64,000 bases of DNA, taken from positions 1 to 64,000 of the forward strand of contig JACPYM010000006.1 of assembly GCA_016196035.1 (NCBI GenBank). Direction: 5' to 3'. This DNA comes from Acidobacteriota bacterium. GTDB lineage: Bacteria; Acidobacteriota; Blastocatellia; RBC074. The first letter of the stretch is position 1. Each line of letters opens with the position of its first letter. Both the position numbers and the translations under genes were made by a program. Shown here piece by piece: positions 55,625 to 64,000 of this stretch. The notes under the pieces were generated by a model that was given only the letters and a program-made list of their open reading frames with translations, did no database searches and had not been told where the DNA came from.

Positions 55625-58606
55625 ATGAACCAACCCAAGCACCTCTGTTTCGTTTTCCTGTTCTCGCTTTTCGCACTGCTCAGCGCGTTCGCTTTCGCGC
55701 AAGAGCCTGACATGCAAATGCCCGTGCGCAATCCGCAGGTGCGCCCGCAACGCGAACCATTGCCCGCAGGCGTTGCCGCGCCGTTCGTGAATCAGACTGC
55801 GGCCAGCGCCGCACCCGAACAGACGCTGATTCCGCTGGGCACTTACTCATTCATTGCGCAGACGGACACGCACTTCGGCACATTCAACTTTTTCGCGGGC
55901 GAATACTTTCTGACGCTGTTGCCGGGCGGCAAATACCAGATCGGGCGCAACGACTGGGTTTTGCAGTCGGGCAATTACACGGTGACGGCCACCACGATTG
56001 ATTTCGTCAGCCCCTTTGGCAACGACACGTGCAGCAACAAAGGGACGTATGCCTGGCAACTGCAAGGCAATCGGCTCGCGTTCAACATCGTCGGCCTGCG
56101 CGCGACTGATCCTTGCGCCGAACGGCTCGTCTGTCTGGCCAGCGGGCCAATGACCCGCACCGACAACCTGGCGAAAGAGTGGAAAAACATCGGCCCCTTC
56201 GGCGGCAGGATTTACGGTTTGTTCGCCAACGAAGGCAAACTTTTTGCCGCGACCGACAGCGGCGGCATGTTCGTTTCAGCGGACAACGGACAAAGCTGGA
56301 AAGCGACACGCGGCAATCGCGCCTTTCGCGTCAATACGTTCGCGGCTTTTAACGGCACTCTCTTTGCGGGCGGTTCGGGCGCGCCGATTTTTGTCTCGAC
56401 CGATGGCGGCGAATCGTGGGAGTTTCAGGTGACGCCCATCGGCGCTGCGGTCTACGACTTTGTCGAAAGCGGCGGGAAGTTTTATGCCGCAACGTTAGGC
56501 AATGGCGTTTGGCGCATGGGCGCGAATCCTTACCTTTGGGAAAAAACCGGCACGACGGGCCTGACCAATCAGGGCGTGTATTCGCTGGCCTCCAGCGGCA
56601 ACAACCTGTTTGCCGCCACCGATGGCGGCGGCGTTTACCGTTCGACCGATGGCGGCGCGACCTGGACGGCGGTCAACAACGGGCTGGCCTTTTTGCGCAT
56701 TCGCAATCTGGCCGTGGATGGCATGAAGCTCTATGCCAGCACGGCCTTTGGCGCCAACGCGACCAACGAAGTCTCGGTCAGCGAAGACAACGGCCAGACC
56801 TGGAAGAAACTCGGCAATGGCATCGCGGCGGATTTCCCAGCGGGCTTCACCAACGGCGTATATGAACTCGCGCCGCTGGGCGGCAAACTCTTCGCCGCCG
56901 GCACCAGCGGCGTGCTGATGTTTGACGGCACGAAATGGACGCAAGTTCAGGGCGGATCGCCGACGGTGAGTTTCTTTTCCATCGCTGCCAGTGGCAACAC
57001 GCTTTACGCGGGCGCGTGGTTTGACGGCGTCTCGCGTTCGACCGATGGCGGCGTGACGTGGGCAAAATCGAACACTGGCTTGACCGGGCGTTTCACCAAC
57101 ACCGTGCATAAAGACAACGGCGTGCTTTATGCGGGCGTCAACGACGGCATCTTCACCTCGCGCGACGAAGGCCAAACCTGGACGCGCGGCGCGATTGCCA
57201 ATATCCCTGGCATCGTTTGCTTCCTCTCGTATGACGGCAAGGTGTATGCGGGCGCGATCAATGTCAGCGTGGGCACCAGCGCGGGCGTTTATGTCAGCTC
57301 CGATCAAGGCGCAACGTGGACGCGCGCCAGCAACGGACTCGGCGCGGGTTCGGTCTGGCGCATCATCAACGCCGGCAACACCCTCTATGCCGCCGTGCTG
57401 GGCAGCGGCGTCTTTCGCTCGACTGACGGCGGCGCGAATTGGACAGCCGCCAACAATGGCCTGGGCACACTCAGCGTTTGGGACATCGTCGCGCAAGGCA
57501 ATAACCTTTTCATCGGCACGACCACGCAGGGCGTCTATCGCTCCAACGACGGCGGCCAAACGTGGATGGCGGCGCGCAATGGCTTGCCCACGGGCGCGAC
57601 GGTTTTCAGTGTGATTACGGTCGGCAACACCTTGCTAGCGGGCGTCAACGGCCAACCCGTTTATCGCAGCGAAGACAACGGCCAAAGCTGGACGCGCGCC
57701 ACCGGCGACATCTCGATTTCGGGCTTTACGCTATACGCCTACAACGGCGTGGCCTATGCCGCGTGCGATGGCGGCATCGGCGTGCTGCGCTCATTCGACG
57801 AAGGCCGCACCTGGCAGCCGTTCAACGCGGGCTTCGATGCGCGCTTTGTGCTGAGCCAGGGCTTCCACGGCAACGGCAATGCGTTGTATGTCGCCTCGTT
57901 CAACGGCATCTATGTCAGCAACAATGCCGGACGCGCGACGACCGTGTCCGCCGCGAGTTTCAACGCCGCCAACATTGCTGAAAAAGGCCTCGTCGCGGCC
58001 TTTGGCACGGCCTTGGCGACGAGCACGCAAAGCGCGAACACCACGCCCTTGCCGACAACGCTGGGCGGCACGACCGTCAAAGTTACCGACAGCAATGGTG
58101 TCGAACGGCCCGCCCCGCTGTTTTTCGTTTCGAGCGGACAGGTCAACTTCCAGATTCCCACCGGCACTGCCGTAGGCGCGGCAATGGTCACCATCACCAA
58201 TGGCGACGGCACAGGTGCGCTCGGCATGCTGGATGTCAAAGCCGCCGCGCCTGCTATTTTCACTTCGGGCGCAACGGGTCAGGGCGCAGCCGCCGCGGTT
58301 GACGCCATCACGGGCGCAGCCGGGCCATTCAACGCCACGCAAGCCAACGGACAACCCAACATCATCGCTGTCTTCGGCACCAGCCTCGGCCCGACAGGCA
58401 CTGACGTGGACGGCAACCTCAACGCTTCGACGACCGCGCGCATCGGCCCCGCCGCCGCGCCGGTGCAATACGCCGGACGCGCGCCGGGCTTCACGGGCCT
58501 AAATCAATTCAACATTCAATTGCCCGCCGGCATTCCGGCCGGGACGTACCCGTTGACGATCACGCGCGGCCTCGCCAGCAACACCGTGACGCTGACGATT
58601 CGCTGA
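55625..58606 (+). CDS. Secreted Asp-box protein with N-terminal lipocalin-like part and TIGR03437 domain
   Basis: This 993-residue protein has a signal peptide (KHLCFVFLFSLFALLSAFAF), a small N-terminal beta domain (residues 60-180, GTFNFFAGEYFLTLLPGGKY, GTYAWQLQGNRLAFNIVGL) and about eleven Asp-box repeats (VYRSTDGGATWTAVNNGLA, VFRSTDGGANWTAANNGL). A TIGR03437 domain lies at the end (LFFVSSGQVNFQIPTGTAVG). It is homologous along its length to the gene at 52879. The ATG follows AAGGAGAATCGTC. The role is unknown. Confidence 0.82.
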   Translation: MNQPKHLCFVFLFSLFALLSAFAFAQEPDMQMPVRNPQVRPQREPLPAGVAAPFVNQTAASAAPEQTLIPLGTYSFIAQTDTHFGTFNFFAGEYFLTLLPGGKYQIGRNDWVLQSGNYTVTATTIDFVSPFGNDTCSNKGTYAWQLQGNRLAFNIVGLRATDPCAERLVCLASGPMTRTDNLAKEWKNIGPFGGRIYGLFANEGKLFAATDSGGMFVSADNGQSWKATRGNRAFRVNTFAAFNGTLFAGGSGAPIFVSTDGGESWEFQVTPIGAAVYDFVESGGKFYAATLGNGVWRMGANPYLWEKTGTTGLTNQGVYSLASSGNNLFAATDGGGVYRSTDGGATWTAVNNGLAFLRIRNLAVDGMKLYASTAFGANATNEVSVSEDNGQTWKKLGNGIAADFPAGFTNGVYELAPLGGKLFAAGTSGVLMFDGTKWTQVQGGSPTVSFFSIAASGNTLYAGAWFDGVSRSTDGGVTWAKSNTGLTGRFTNTVHKDNGVLYAGVNDGIFTSRDEGQTWTRGAIANIPGIVCFLSYDGKVYAGAINVSVGTSAGVYVSSDQGATWTRASNGLGAGSVWRIINAGNTLYAAVLGSGVFRSTDGGANWTAANNGLGTLSVWDIVAQGNNLFIGTTTQGVYRSNDGGQTWMAARNGLPTGATVFSVITVGNTLLAGVNGQPVYRSEDNGQSWTRATGDISISGFTLYAYNGVAYAACDGGIGVLRSFDEGRTWQPFNAGFDARFVLSQGFHGNGNALYVASFNGIYVSNNAGRATTVSAASFNAANIAEKGLVAAFGTALATSTQSANTTPLPTTLGGTTVKVTDSNGVERPAPLFFVSSGQVNFQIPTGTAVGAAMVTITNGDGTGALGMLDVKAAAPAIFTSGATGQGAAAAVDAITGAAGPFNATQANGQPNIIAVFGTSLGPTGTDVDGNLNASTTARIGPAAAPVQYAGRAPGFTGLNQFNIQLPAGIPAGTYPLTITRGLASNTVTLTIR

Positions 58607-58624
58607 CGGGAACGTAATCGCACC

Positions 58625-58926
58625 GGCGCGAGTAGCGCAACCTGCCGAGCATTCGTTTCTACACAAGTCTACCGGCTCCGAGAAATGCCCTGAAAGGGCG
58701 TAATTCAATAGCCGTGGGCAACGCCCACGGAACGGTTCGGGAAGAATTTTCGGCCCTGCCGGGGCCGCATTCGACGTCGAGTCCGGCCCCTTCAGGGCCG
58801 TAGAACCTGCTGATGGCCTACCGTGGCCGTTGCCCACGGCTATTGAAGGCTGCCCTTTCAGGGCAAAGACACAGAGCGTCAGACTTGTGTAGAAACGAAT
58901 GCTCGGCAGGTTGCGCTACCCGCGCC
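58625..58926. repeat. 302-bp nested inverted-repeat element (MITE-like)
   Basis: Terminal arms of 46 bp (58625-58670 and 58881-58926) are inverted copies with one mismatch, starting GGCGCGAGTAGCGCAACCTG. Inside, AATAGCCGTGGGCAACG at about 58710 is mirrored near 58825-58845, and CCTGAAAGGGC is mirrored by GCCCTTTCAGGGC. It has no coding frame and fills the 368-base gap between two secreted-protein genes. Confidence 0.85.
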
Positions 58927-58974
58927 GAGCGCATAGCAAACTTTCATTTCTGAATTTCCGAAGGAGACTGAACA

Positions 58975-60726
58975 ATGAAACCGCAACACAAAATCACTTT
59001 GCTCATCTGCGCGCTCTGCCTGCTCGCACAACCGCTGCGCGCGCAAACCGCCTTAACCAGCGGCGCGCCTATCAGCGCCGAATTGAAGCCGAACGAGACG
59101 CACCGTTACCAACTCACGCTCGCCGCGCAGCAGACCGCGCACGTCATCGCGGCGCAACAAGGCGCGGACGTGGAAGTGTTGGTGTACGACGCGGCGGGCA
59201 AGTTGCTCGTAGACATGGATAGCCCCAACGGCACGCGCGGCAATGAGTCCGTCTGGCTTACCGGTCAGCCCCCGGGCGTGTATCGCATCGAGGTCAAGAC
59301 CTTTGGCTATCCCGACGGCCGGCTGCTGGCCGGCAAATATGAAATCAAGCTGGTTGAGTTGCGCGCCGCCACCGAGGCCGACGCCGCACGCTGGCAAGCC
59401 CAGGCCGCTTTTCTCGAAAGCAAAACCTTGTGGCGTCCCAACCAACCCACAGACAAAAAGGCCGCGATTGCCAAACTCGATGAAGCCGCGCGTTTGCTGG
59501 AAAGCGTCAGCGACGCCGATTTGAGCGCCGTGGTGGAAGCGCGCACGTTGCAAATCGCGCCGCTGCTAAAAGTCGAGCGCCTGGGACTCACTAAAACAGC
59601 AGGGATGGTCACGAGCTATCACAGCGCGGAACTGGCGAAAGCAGCCGCCAGCAAACGCGCCCTACTCGAAAGCCTGCTGAATTTCTATCAGCCGCTGCTC
59701 AAGACCAAACTCGAACTCGGCTATGCCCTGTTGAACAAAGACGACGGGAAACGGTTTTGTCCGGCTTGTCCTTTCGTGGTGCCGATGGTGCTGCAGGAGC
59801 CGCTCACTTTCGTTGAAAGCAATGACACCACGGGTATCAAAGGCATGCTGGCAATGTACAAAAGCAAATTGCCTGAGACGCTGAACAACGCCCTTGCGGC
59901 GGAAGGCTTGACGTATGACACGGCAACGCCAGTTGTGCTCGAAGCCGTTGGTTACTTTTATCTCGCGGGCGGGTTGCGCAATCAGGCGCTGGGGCGCTTG
60001 CCCAAACCGTGGATGAACAGCATCATCGAAACCTACCTGATCCACGCCTGGCTGGGCGAAAAGCAACCGGCCTTGCGCAGGCAAATCAAACTCGGCTTTC
60101 AATTGCCCGGCGCGGTGATCACACCCGCCGCGCACACGCTGGATACGATGTTCGGCAACAGCGACATGCTCACTGGCGGCGTTGCGCTGAGCCGTGCCGC
60201 CGACCTGGCCGCCGACCTTTACCACAGACACAAACTCGGCTTCCTCACCGAATTGCTCAAAGCCTTTCCGAAAGACGCGAAACTGGACGCTGCCACGGCG
60301 GAACAACGTTTCGTCGCGCTCTCACCGCTCATCAAGCCGTGGATGGAAACCTTTGCCTATACGGGCGCGGCGCTCGAAGTGCGCCAGGCCGAAGAAGCCC
60401 TGGTTGCCGCGCGCAAAGCCAAAGATGGCGCCGCCTTTGACCGCTTGGTCGCTGACGATTATTGCGGGCTGAATCAAAACGGCATGCAACGCGACAAAGC
60501 GGGCTTTCGCGCCAGCGCCACCAGCCCGACGCCGGTGGCCGTCTTCAACCTCGACCGCATGGACATCGAAATCATCGGCGACCTCGCCATCGTGCGCGGC
60601 GCGCAAACCGAACAATGGGAAGGCAACGCGCTCGAACATCACCTGTTCACGCGCCTCTGGGTCAAACGTGACGGACGCTGGCAGTTGCAATCGAACACGC
60701 AATTTCTTGACCCGAATAAGAAGTAA
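58975..60726 (+). CDS. Secreted protein with PPC-like and SnoaL/DUF4440-like domains
   Basis: This 583-residue protein has a signal peptide (KITLLICALCLLAQPLRAQT) and a pre-peptidase C-terminal-like beta domain (residues 25-125; HRYQLTLAAQQTAHVIAAQQ). A helical middle follows, with a CPAC motif (KRFCPACPF) of unknown role. The C-terminal NTF2-like domain (RLVADDYCGLNQNGMQRDK; LAIVRGAQTEQWEG; LWVKRDGRWQLQSNTQF) fits DUF4440/SnoaL. The ATG follows GAAGGAG. The helical middle has no family I know. Confidence 0.68.
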   Translation: MKPQHKITLLICALCLLAQPLRAQTALTSGAPISAELKPNETHRYQLTLAAQQTAHVIAAQQGADVEVLVYDAAGKLLVDMDSPNGTRGNESVWLTGQPPGVYRIEVKTFGYPDGRLLAGKYEIKLVELRAATEADAARWQAQAAFLESKTLWRPNQPTDKKAAIAKLDEAARLLESVSDADLSAVVEARTLQIAPLLKVERLGLTKTAGMVTSYHSAELAKAAASKRALLESLLNFYQPLLKTKLELGYALLNKDDGKRFCPACPFVVPMVLQEPLTFVESNDTTGIKGMLAMYKSKLPETLNNALAAEGLTYDTATPVVLEAVGYFYLAGGLRNQALGRLPKPWMNSIIETYLIHAWLGEKQPALRRQIKLGFQLPGAVITPAAHTLDTMFGNSDMLTGGVALSRAADLAADLYHRHKLGFLTELLKAFPKDAKLDAATAEQRFVALSPLIKPWMETFAYTGAALEVRQAEEALVAARKAKDGAAFDRLVADDYCGLNQNGMQRDKAGFRASATSPTPVAVFNLDRMDIEIIGDLAIVRGAQTEQWEGNALEHHLFTRLWVKRDGRWQLQSNTQFLDPNKK

Positions 60727-60732
60727 CGACCC

Positions 60733-60849
60733 GGGTACGCATCGCTTCTAGCGTGCGGGCTTGGCAGCAGACGCATTGATGCCTGGGGAAGCCCTTCGGA
60801 ATGAATGCGTCTTCCGCCGAGTCCCGCACGCTAGAAGCGATGCGTACCC
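60733..60849. repeat. 117-bp inverted-repeat element, GGGTACGCA family copy 1
   Basis: The 27-bp arms GGGTACGCATCG... (60733-60759) and their complement (60823-60849) are perfect. An inner AGACGCATT/AATGCGTCT pair adds a second stem. The stretch GCGTGCGGGCTTGGCAG is shared with the right arm of copy 2 at 61923-62044. Confidence 0.8.
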
Positions 60850-60876
60850 AGGGCTTTTCCAGGAAGGAGTCTCAAG

Positions 60877-61917
60877 ATGAGAAGACTATTTACCGTTTGG
60901 TTATTCACTTGTGTGGCCTGTGCCTTCGCTTTCGCACAAAACGCCGATGAACAGGCCGTCCTGAAACTCGAAGAAGACTTCCGCGCCGCCAAGATCAACA
61001 ACGACGTGGCGGCCTTGCAGCGCGTGCTGGCCGACAACTTTTATGAGGTCAACTGGCGCGGCGAAGGCAGCAACCGCGCGACCATCATTCAGATTTTCAC
61101 CAACTCGAAAGGCCGCACGATTGAGTTGTCTGATTTGAAAGTCCAAGTCACGGGCGATGCCGCCAACGTGCGCGGTTATCAGCACGAGACGCGGCCCGGC
61201 ATGGATGCTTACATTCAGTTCATGCATTTTTGCGTGCGGCAGCAAGGCGCGTGGCGGCTGCTCGCCGTGCAGCAAATGCCCGATTACCGCGCGGGCAGCG
61301 TGACGCCCAAAGGCTGGCAGGGTGCGAGCAACTACTACTCGATCATCCACACCGACACCACCGTCAAACGCAGCGGCCAGGCGAGCGCGCTACTCAAATC
61401 CAATCCGACGCAACCCAATGACAATAACAGCGCGGCGCTCTCGCAACAGGTCAAAGCCGATGCCTATCGTGGCCAGCGTGTGCGCCTGTCGGGTTGGATG
61501 AAAGGCGCGGTGCAGCCGGGCGGCGCGGCGCTCGCGTGGATGGGCATTCGGGACGAGAACAGCGAAAGCCTGCGGTTCAGCAACACGCTGGACGACTTTG
61601 AGTTTTCCCTGACGCCGGATTGGAAGAGATTCGCCATCGCGCTGGACGTGCCCGCCAACAGCGCCGCCATTCGTTTCGGCGCGGTGCTCAACGGACAAGG
61701 CCAAATCTGGACCGATGACTGGCAGTTGGAAATCGTCAGCGACGATACGCCCACGACGCATCGCACGGAATCGGAAGCGATGAAAAAGTTCGGCGAGAAT
61801 TACCAGCGCAACAATCCGGCCGCCGTCGCGCGCCAGAAACAAATGTTCAAGCTGCAATTGCCCAGCTTGCCCAGCGCGCCGGTCAATCTGGATTTTGAAA
61901 TGCCAGGCAAACCTTAA
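60877..61917 (+). CDS. Secreted protein: SnoaL/DUF4440 domain plus carbohydrate-binding-like domain
   Basis: This 346-residue protein has a signal peptide (RRLFTVWLFTCVACAFAFAQ) and an NTF2-like DUF4440 domain (residues 22-130; EQAVLKLEEDFRAAKINND). A CBM-like domain follows (about 145-285; VKRSGQASALLKS, YRGQRVRLSGWMKG, WKRFAIALDVPANSAAIRFG), matching the one at 49073. The tail ends LPSAPVNLDFE, echoing the LPAAPANLDFE there. The ATG follows GGAAGGAG. It shares NTF2-like content with the gene just upstream. Function unknown. Confidence 0.7.
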   Translation: MRRLFTVWLFTCVACAFAFAQNADEQAVLKLEEDFRAAKINNDVAALQRVLADNFYEVNWRGEGSNRATIIQIFTNSKGRTIELSDLKVQVTGDAANVRGYQHETRPGMDAYIQFMHFCVRQQGAWRLLAVQQMPDYRAGSVTPKGWQGASNYYSIIHTDTTVKRSGQASALLKSNPTQPNDNNSAALSQQVKADAYRGQRVRLSGWMKGAVQPGGAALAWMGIRDENSESLRFSNTLDDFEFSLTPDWKRFAIALDVPANSAAIRFGAVLNGQGQIWTDDWQLEIVSDDTPTTHRTESEAMKKFGENYQRNNPAAVARQKQMFKLQLPSLPSAPVNLDFEMPGKP

Positions 61918-61922
61918 CCAAC

Positions 61923-62044
61923 CTGGGTACGCAGCGCTGCCAGCGTGCAGACGTGGAACTGGACGGAACAAGGCCGGAGGATTTCCTTTCCAGTTTGCTT
62001 CGCTCCCCTGCCAAGCCCGCACGCTGGCAGCGCTGCGTACCCAG
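61923..62044. repeat. 122-bp inverted-repeat element, GGGTACGCA family copy 2
   Basis: Perfect 26-bp arms beginning CTGGGTACGCAGCGCTGCCA lie at 61923-61948 and 62019-62044. Beyond the right arm the sequence GCGTGCGGGCTTGGCAG (read on the minus strand) matches copy 1 at 60733. Both copies lie between secreted-protein genes. Confidence 0.8.
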
Positions 62045-62116
62045 ATAAACCGCGGCTGACCACCTCCGCCAGTCCGCTTCAACCTCAACTGCAATTAGCC
62101 AAGAAAGGAACTCGTT

Positions 62117-64000
62117 ATGTATCAAGCCACTTTCAATTCAATCCGCACGCAAACGGCCACGCTGTTGCTCGGCCTGCTGTCAGTGCTCTGCTGCAACCAC
62201 GCTGCCCAAGCACAACTCGTACAACCGCCCCGGCTGCCCGCCTCGCTTGAGCGCGGCCAGCATCAACCAAACCTCAACCCACTGCCGCAGCTTGAAAGCG
62301 CCACGTCCGCCACCGCGCCCCAGGCCGCGTTGACAACCATCCCCGGCAAACAATGGGCGGCACTGGCCGGGCCGGAAACCGGCTTGATCGCCTCGCTTGC
62401 GCGCAAAGGCAGCCGTGTTTTTGCCGGCACGACGGGCGGCGTTTATCTCTCGGATGACGCGGGCGAAAGCTGGCAACGCGCGCTGGGCAGTCCGGCGACG
62501 CAGGTTTACGGCTTGCTGGTCAATGGCGACGCGGTGCTGTATGGCACCGACGCCTTTGGCGAAGGGCCGGGCGGCGTGCTGCGTTCGACCGACGACGGCG
62601 CGACCTGGCAACTCGTCAACAACGGCTTGCCCGAAAAAGTCGCCGTGCTTTCGCTGGCGGCGCAACGCGACCAGCTTTTCGCCGCGACCGTGACGGGCCG
62701 TGTCTTTCGTTCGGCGGACAACGGCGATACCTGGACGGAAGCGAGCACGGGTTTGCCTGAAACGCCGCAGCCGGTCTTGCTGGTGGGCGGGCCGGCGGCG
62801 CTGCTGGCACTGACTAACGACGGGCTTTATCGCACGACCGACGGCGGCGCGAGTTGGGCCAACAGCAACGACCGTTTGCCCGCCGCCGTCAAGCTGACGC
62901 CCGGCCACATTCCGCAAGCGCAGGGCGACCGCTTCCTGCTGCCGACGACGAATGCGGGCGTCATCGTGTCGGATGACGGCGGCGCGACGTGGCGTTTCTC
63001 AAATCAGGGCATGCCTGAAAATGCCAACCTCGGCGATTTGACCGTGGCGGAGGCCGACGTCTATTGCGCCACCAGCGATGGCGCGCTCTATCGCTCCACC
63101 GATGGCGGCGCGACATGGACGATGTGCAATCCCACCTTCGGCCTCGGCAAAAACGTGCGCGGCCTCGAACGCAGCGGCGACGCCTTGCTGTTGGCGACCT
63201 TCGACGGCGTCTTTCGTTCAATGGACGACGGCGCAAGTTGGGAACGCGCCAACAGCGGCTTGCGCGCGGCCAGCATGGACGGCGGCATGCTAGCGGTCGG
63301 CAACCGCCTTTACGTTTCGACGCAAGGCGGCATCTGGGCCTCAGACACCAAAGGCGCAAGCTGGCGGCTGCTCAACGACGGCTTCCGCCAATTCCCCTTG
63401 AGCGCGATTTGGGGCGCTGGGCTTGGTTATAAAGACGGCTGCGTCTTCGCCGGATCGTTCGGCGACGGCCTCTATCGCTCGGCCAACGGCGGCAACACCT
63501 GGGAATTGCTCAGCAACGGCTTGCCCGAATTCGCCTCGCCCGCCGTCATCAAAACCCTGAACGGCAAATTGTATGTCGGCTATTGGGAAGGCGGCGCGTA
63601 TGTCTCGACCGACAACGGCGACAGCTTTCAACCCGTCGCGCTGCCCGCCGACGCGCCCTTTCTCACCTTCGCCGAATTGGGCGGCAGCACCTTGCTGGCC
63701 GGCAGTTACGGCGGCGGCATGTTCCGTTCGGATGATGACGGCGCAAGCTGGCGCGCGTTCAAGGACGGCATTCGCAACGATTTCATTGACGACATCAATG
63801 TCTATCGCGGCACCGTGCTGGCGGCCACCGACGACGGCATTTACCGCCTGAATGCTGACGGCGAAGACGCGGGCTGGACGGAACTGCTTGGTTACGCCGA
63901 AACCATCACGGGCGGCGCGAATGCGCTGATCCGCGTGGGCCGGACGCTTTACGCCACGACCTACGGGCGCGGCATCGCCATGTCTAACAACAATGGCGCA
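62117..64000 (+). CDS. Secreted Asp-box protein (partial, runs off the window)
   Basis: 628 codons are present without a stop. A signal peptide (TATLLLGLLSVLCCNHAAQA) is followed by about twelve Asp-box repeats (VLRSTDDGATWQLVNNGLP, LYRSTDGGATWTMCNPTF, VFRSMDDGASWERANSGL). It is a third paralogue of the genes at 52879 and 55625; whether it too ends in TIGR03437 lies outside the window. The ATG at 62117 follows AAAGGAA. No catalytic motif is visible. Confidence 0.8.
   Translation, partial: MYQATFNSIRTQTATLLLGLLSVLCCNHAAQAQLVQPPRLPASLERGQHQPNLNPLPQLESATSATAPQAALTTIPGKQWAALAGPETGLIASLARKGSRVFAGTTGGVYLSDDAGESWQRALGSPATQVYGLLVNGDAVLYGTDAFGEGPGGVLRSTDDGATWQLVNNGLPEKVAVLSLAAQRDQLFAATVTGRVFRSADNGDTWTEASTGLPETPQPVLLVGGPAALLALTNDGLYRTTDGGASWANSNDRLPAAVKLTPGHIPQAQGDRFLLPTTNAGVIVSDDGGATWRFSNQGMPENANLGDLTVAEADVYCATSDGALYRSTDGGATWTMCNPTFGLGKNVRGLERSGDALLLATFDGVFRSMDDGASWERANSGLRAASMDGGMLAVGNRLYVSTQGGIWASDTKGASWRLLNDGFRQFPLSAIWGAGLGYKDGCVFAGSFGDGLYRSANGGNTWELLSNGLPEFASPAVIKTLNGKLYVGYWEGGAYVSTDNGDSFQPVALPADAPFLTFAELGGSTLLAGSYGGGMFRSDDDGASWRAFKDGIRNDFIDDINVYRGTVLAATDDGIYRLNADGEDAGWTELLGYAETITGGANALIRVGRTLYATTYGRGIAMSNNNGA

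Overview
The window reads as a chromosomal piece of an Acidobacteriota genome, most likely class Blastocatellia. This is an inference. It rests on the repeated C-terminal domains of the TIGR03437 type, a choice-of-anchor V protein, many secreted Asp-box proteins, moderately high GC and dense intergenic inverted repeats. I recognised no rRNA, tRNA or CRISPR array.

Layout. 0-5.9 kb: tail of a probable IS110-type transposase, a DUF433/DUF5615 toxin-antitoxin-like pair, then tatD, yajQ, a polyprenyl diphosphate synthase, a winged-helix protein, a CYTH protein and a sugar nucleotidyltransferase. 6-13.2 kb: a YfhO-type membrane protein, an AmgK-like sugar kinase, a broken papain-type protease and a GT9-like protein. 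13.2-18.3 kb (minus strand): two secreted TIGR03437 proteins and a small unknown. 18.8-23.7 kb: a 2Fe-2S protein followed by yvcK-glmU-glmS, which make and route amino-sugar precursors of the cell wall. 23.7-30.9 kb: a defence and toxin-antitoxin island. It holds a PIN pair, an AIPR gene, a decayed PD-(D/E)XK (DUF4420) gene, an orphan restriction-modification controller (C) gene with its C-box, a nuclease-helicase and a decayed vsr. 31-37.3 kb (minus strand): HDAC-like deacetylase, acyl-CoA thioesterase, ACT protein, cyclase, Xaa-Pro peptidase and the two DUF969/DUF979 transporter subunits.

37.4-44.7 kb (minus strand) is the most system-like stretch. It runs from an ECF sigma factor to a 1194-residue zinc-finger/TM/TPR/CHAT protease, an unknown 284-residue protein and a subtilisin-like protease with no signal peptide. 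It looks like a membrane-anchored sensor coupling sigma-factor control to a proteolytic cascade. The function is not known to me.

45.4-64 kb (plus strand) is a long array of mostly secreted proteins: an M29-like lipoprotein, three small unknowns, two paralogous carbohydrate-binding-like proteins, barrel-fold proteins and three giant Asp-box (BNR) proteins, two of them ending in TIGR03437 domains.

Two kinds of repeat run through the window. The first is heptanucleotide tandem arrays (STRR-like), one of which lies in frame inside a gene. The second is nested inverted-repeat elements resembling MITEs, several in related pairs.
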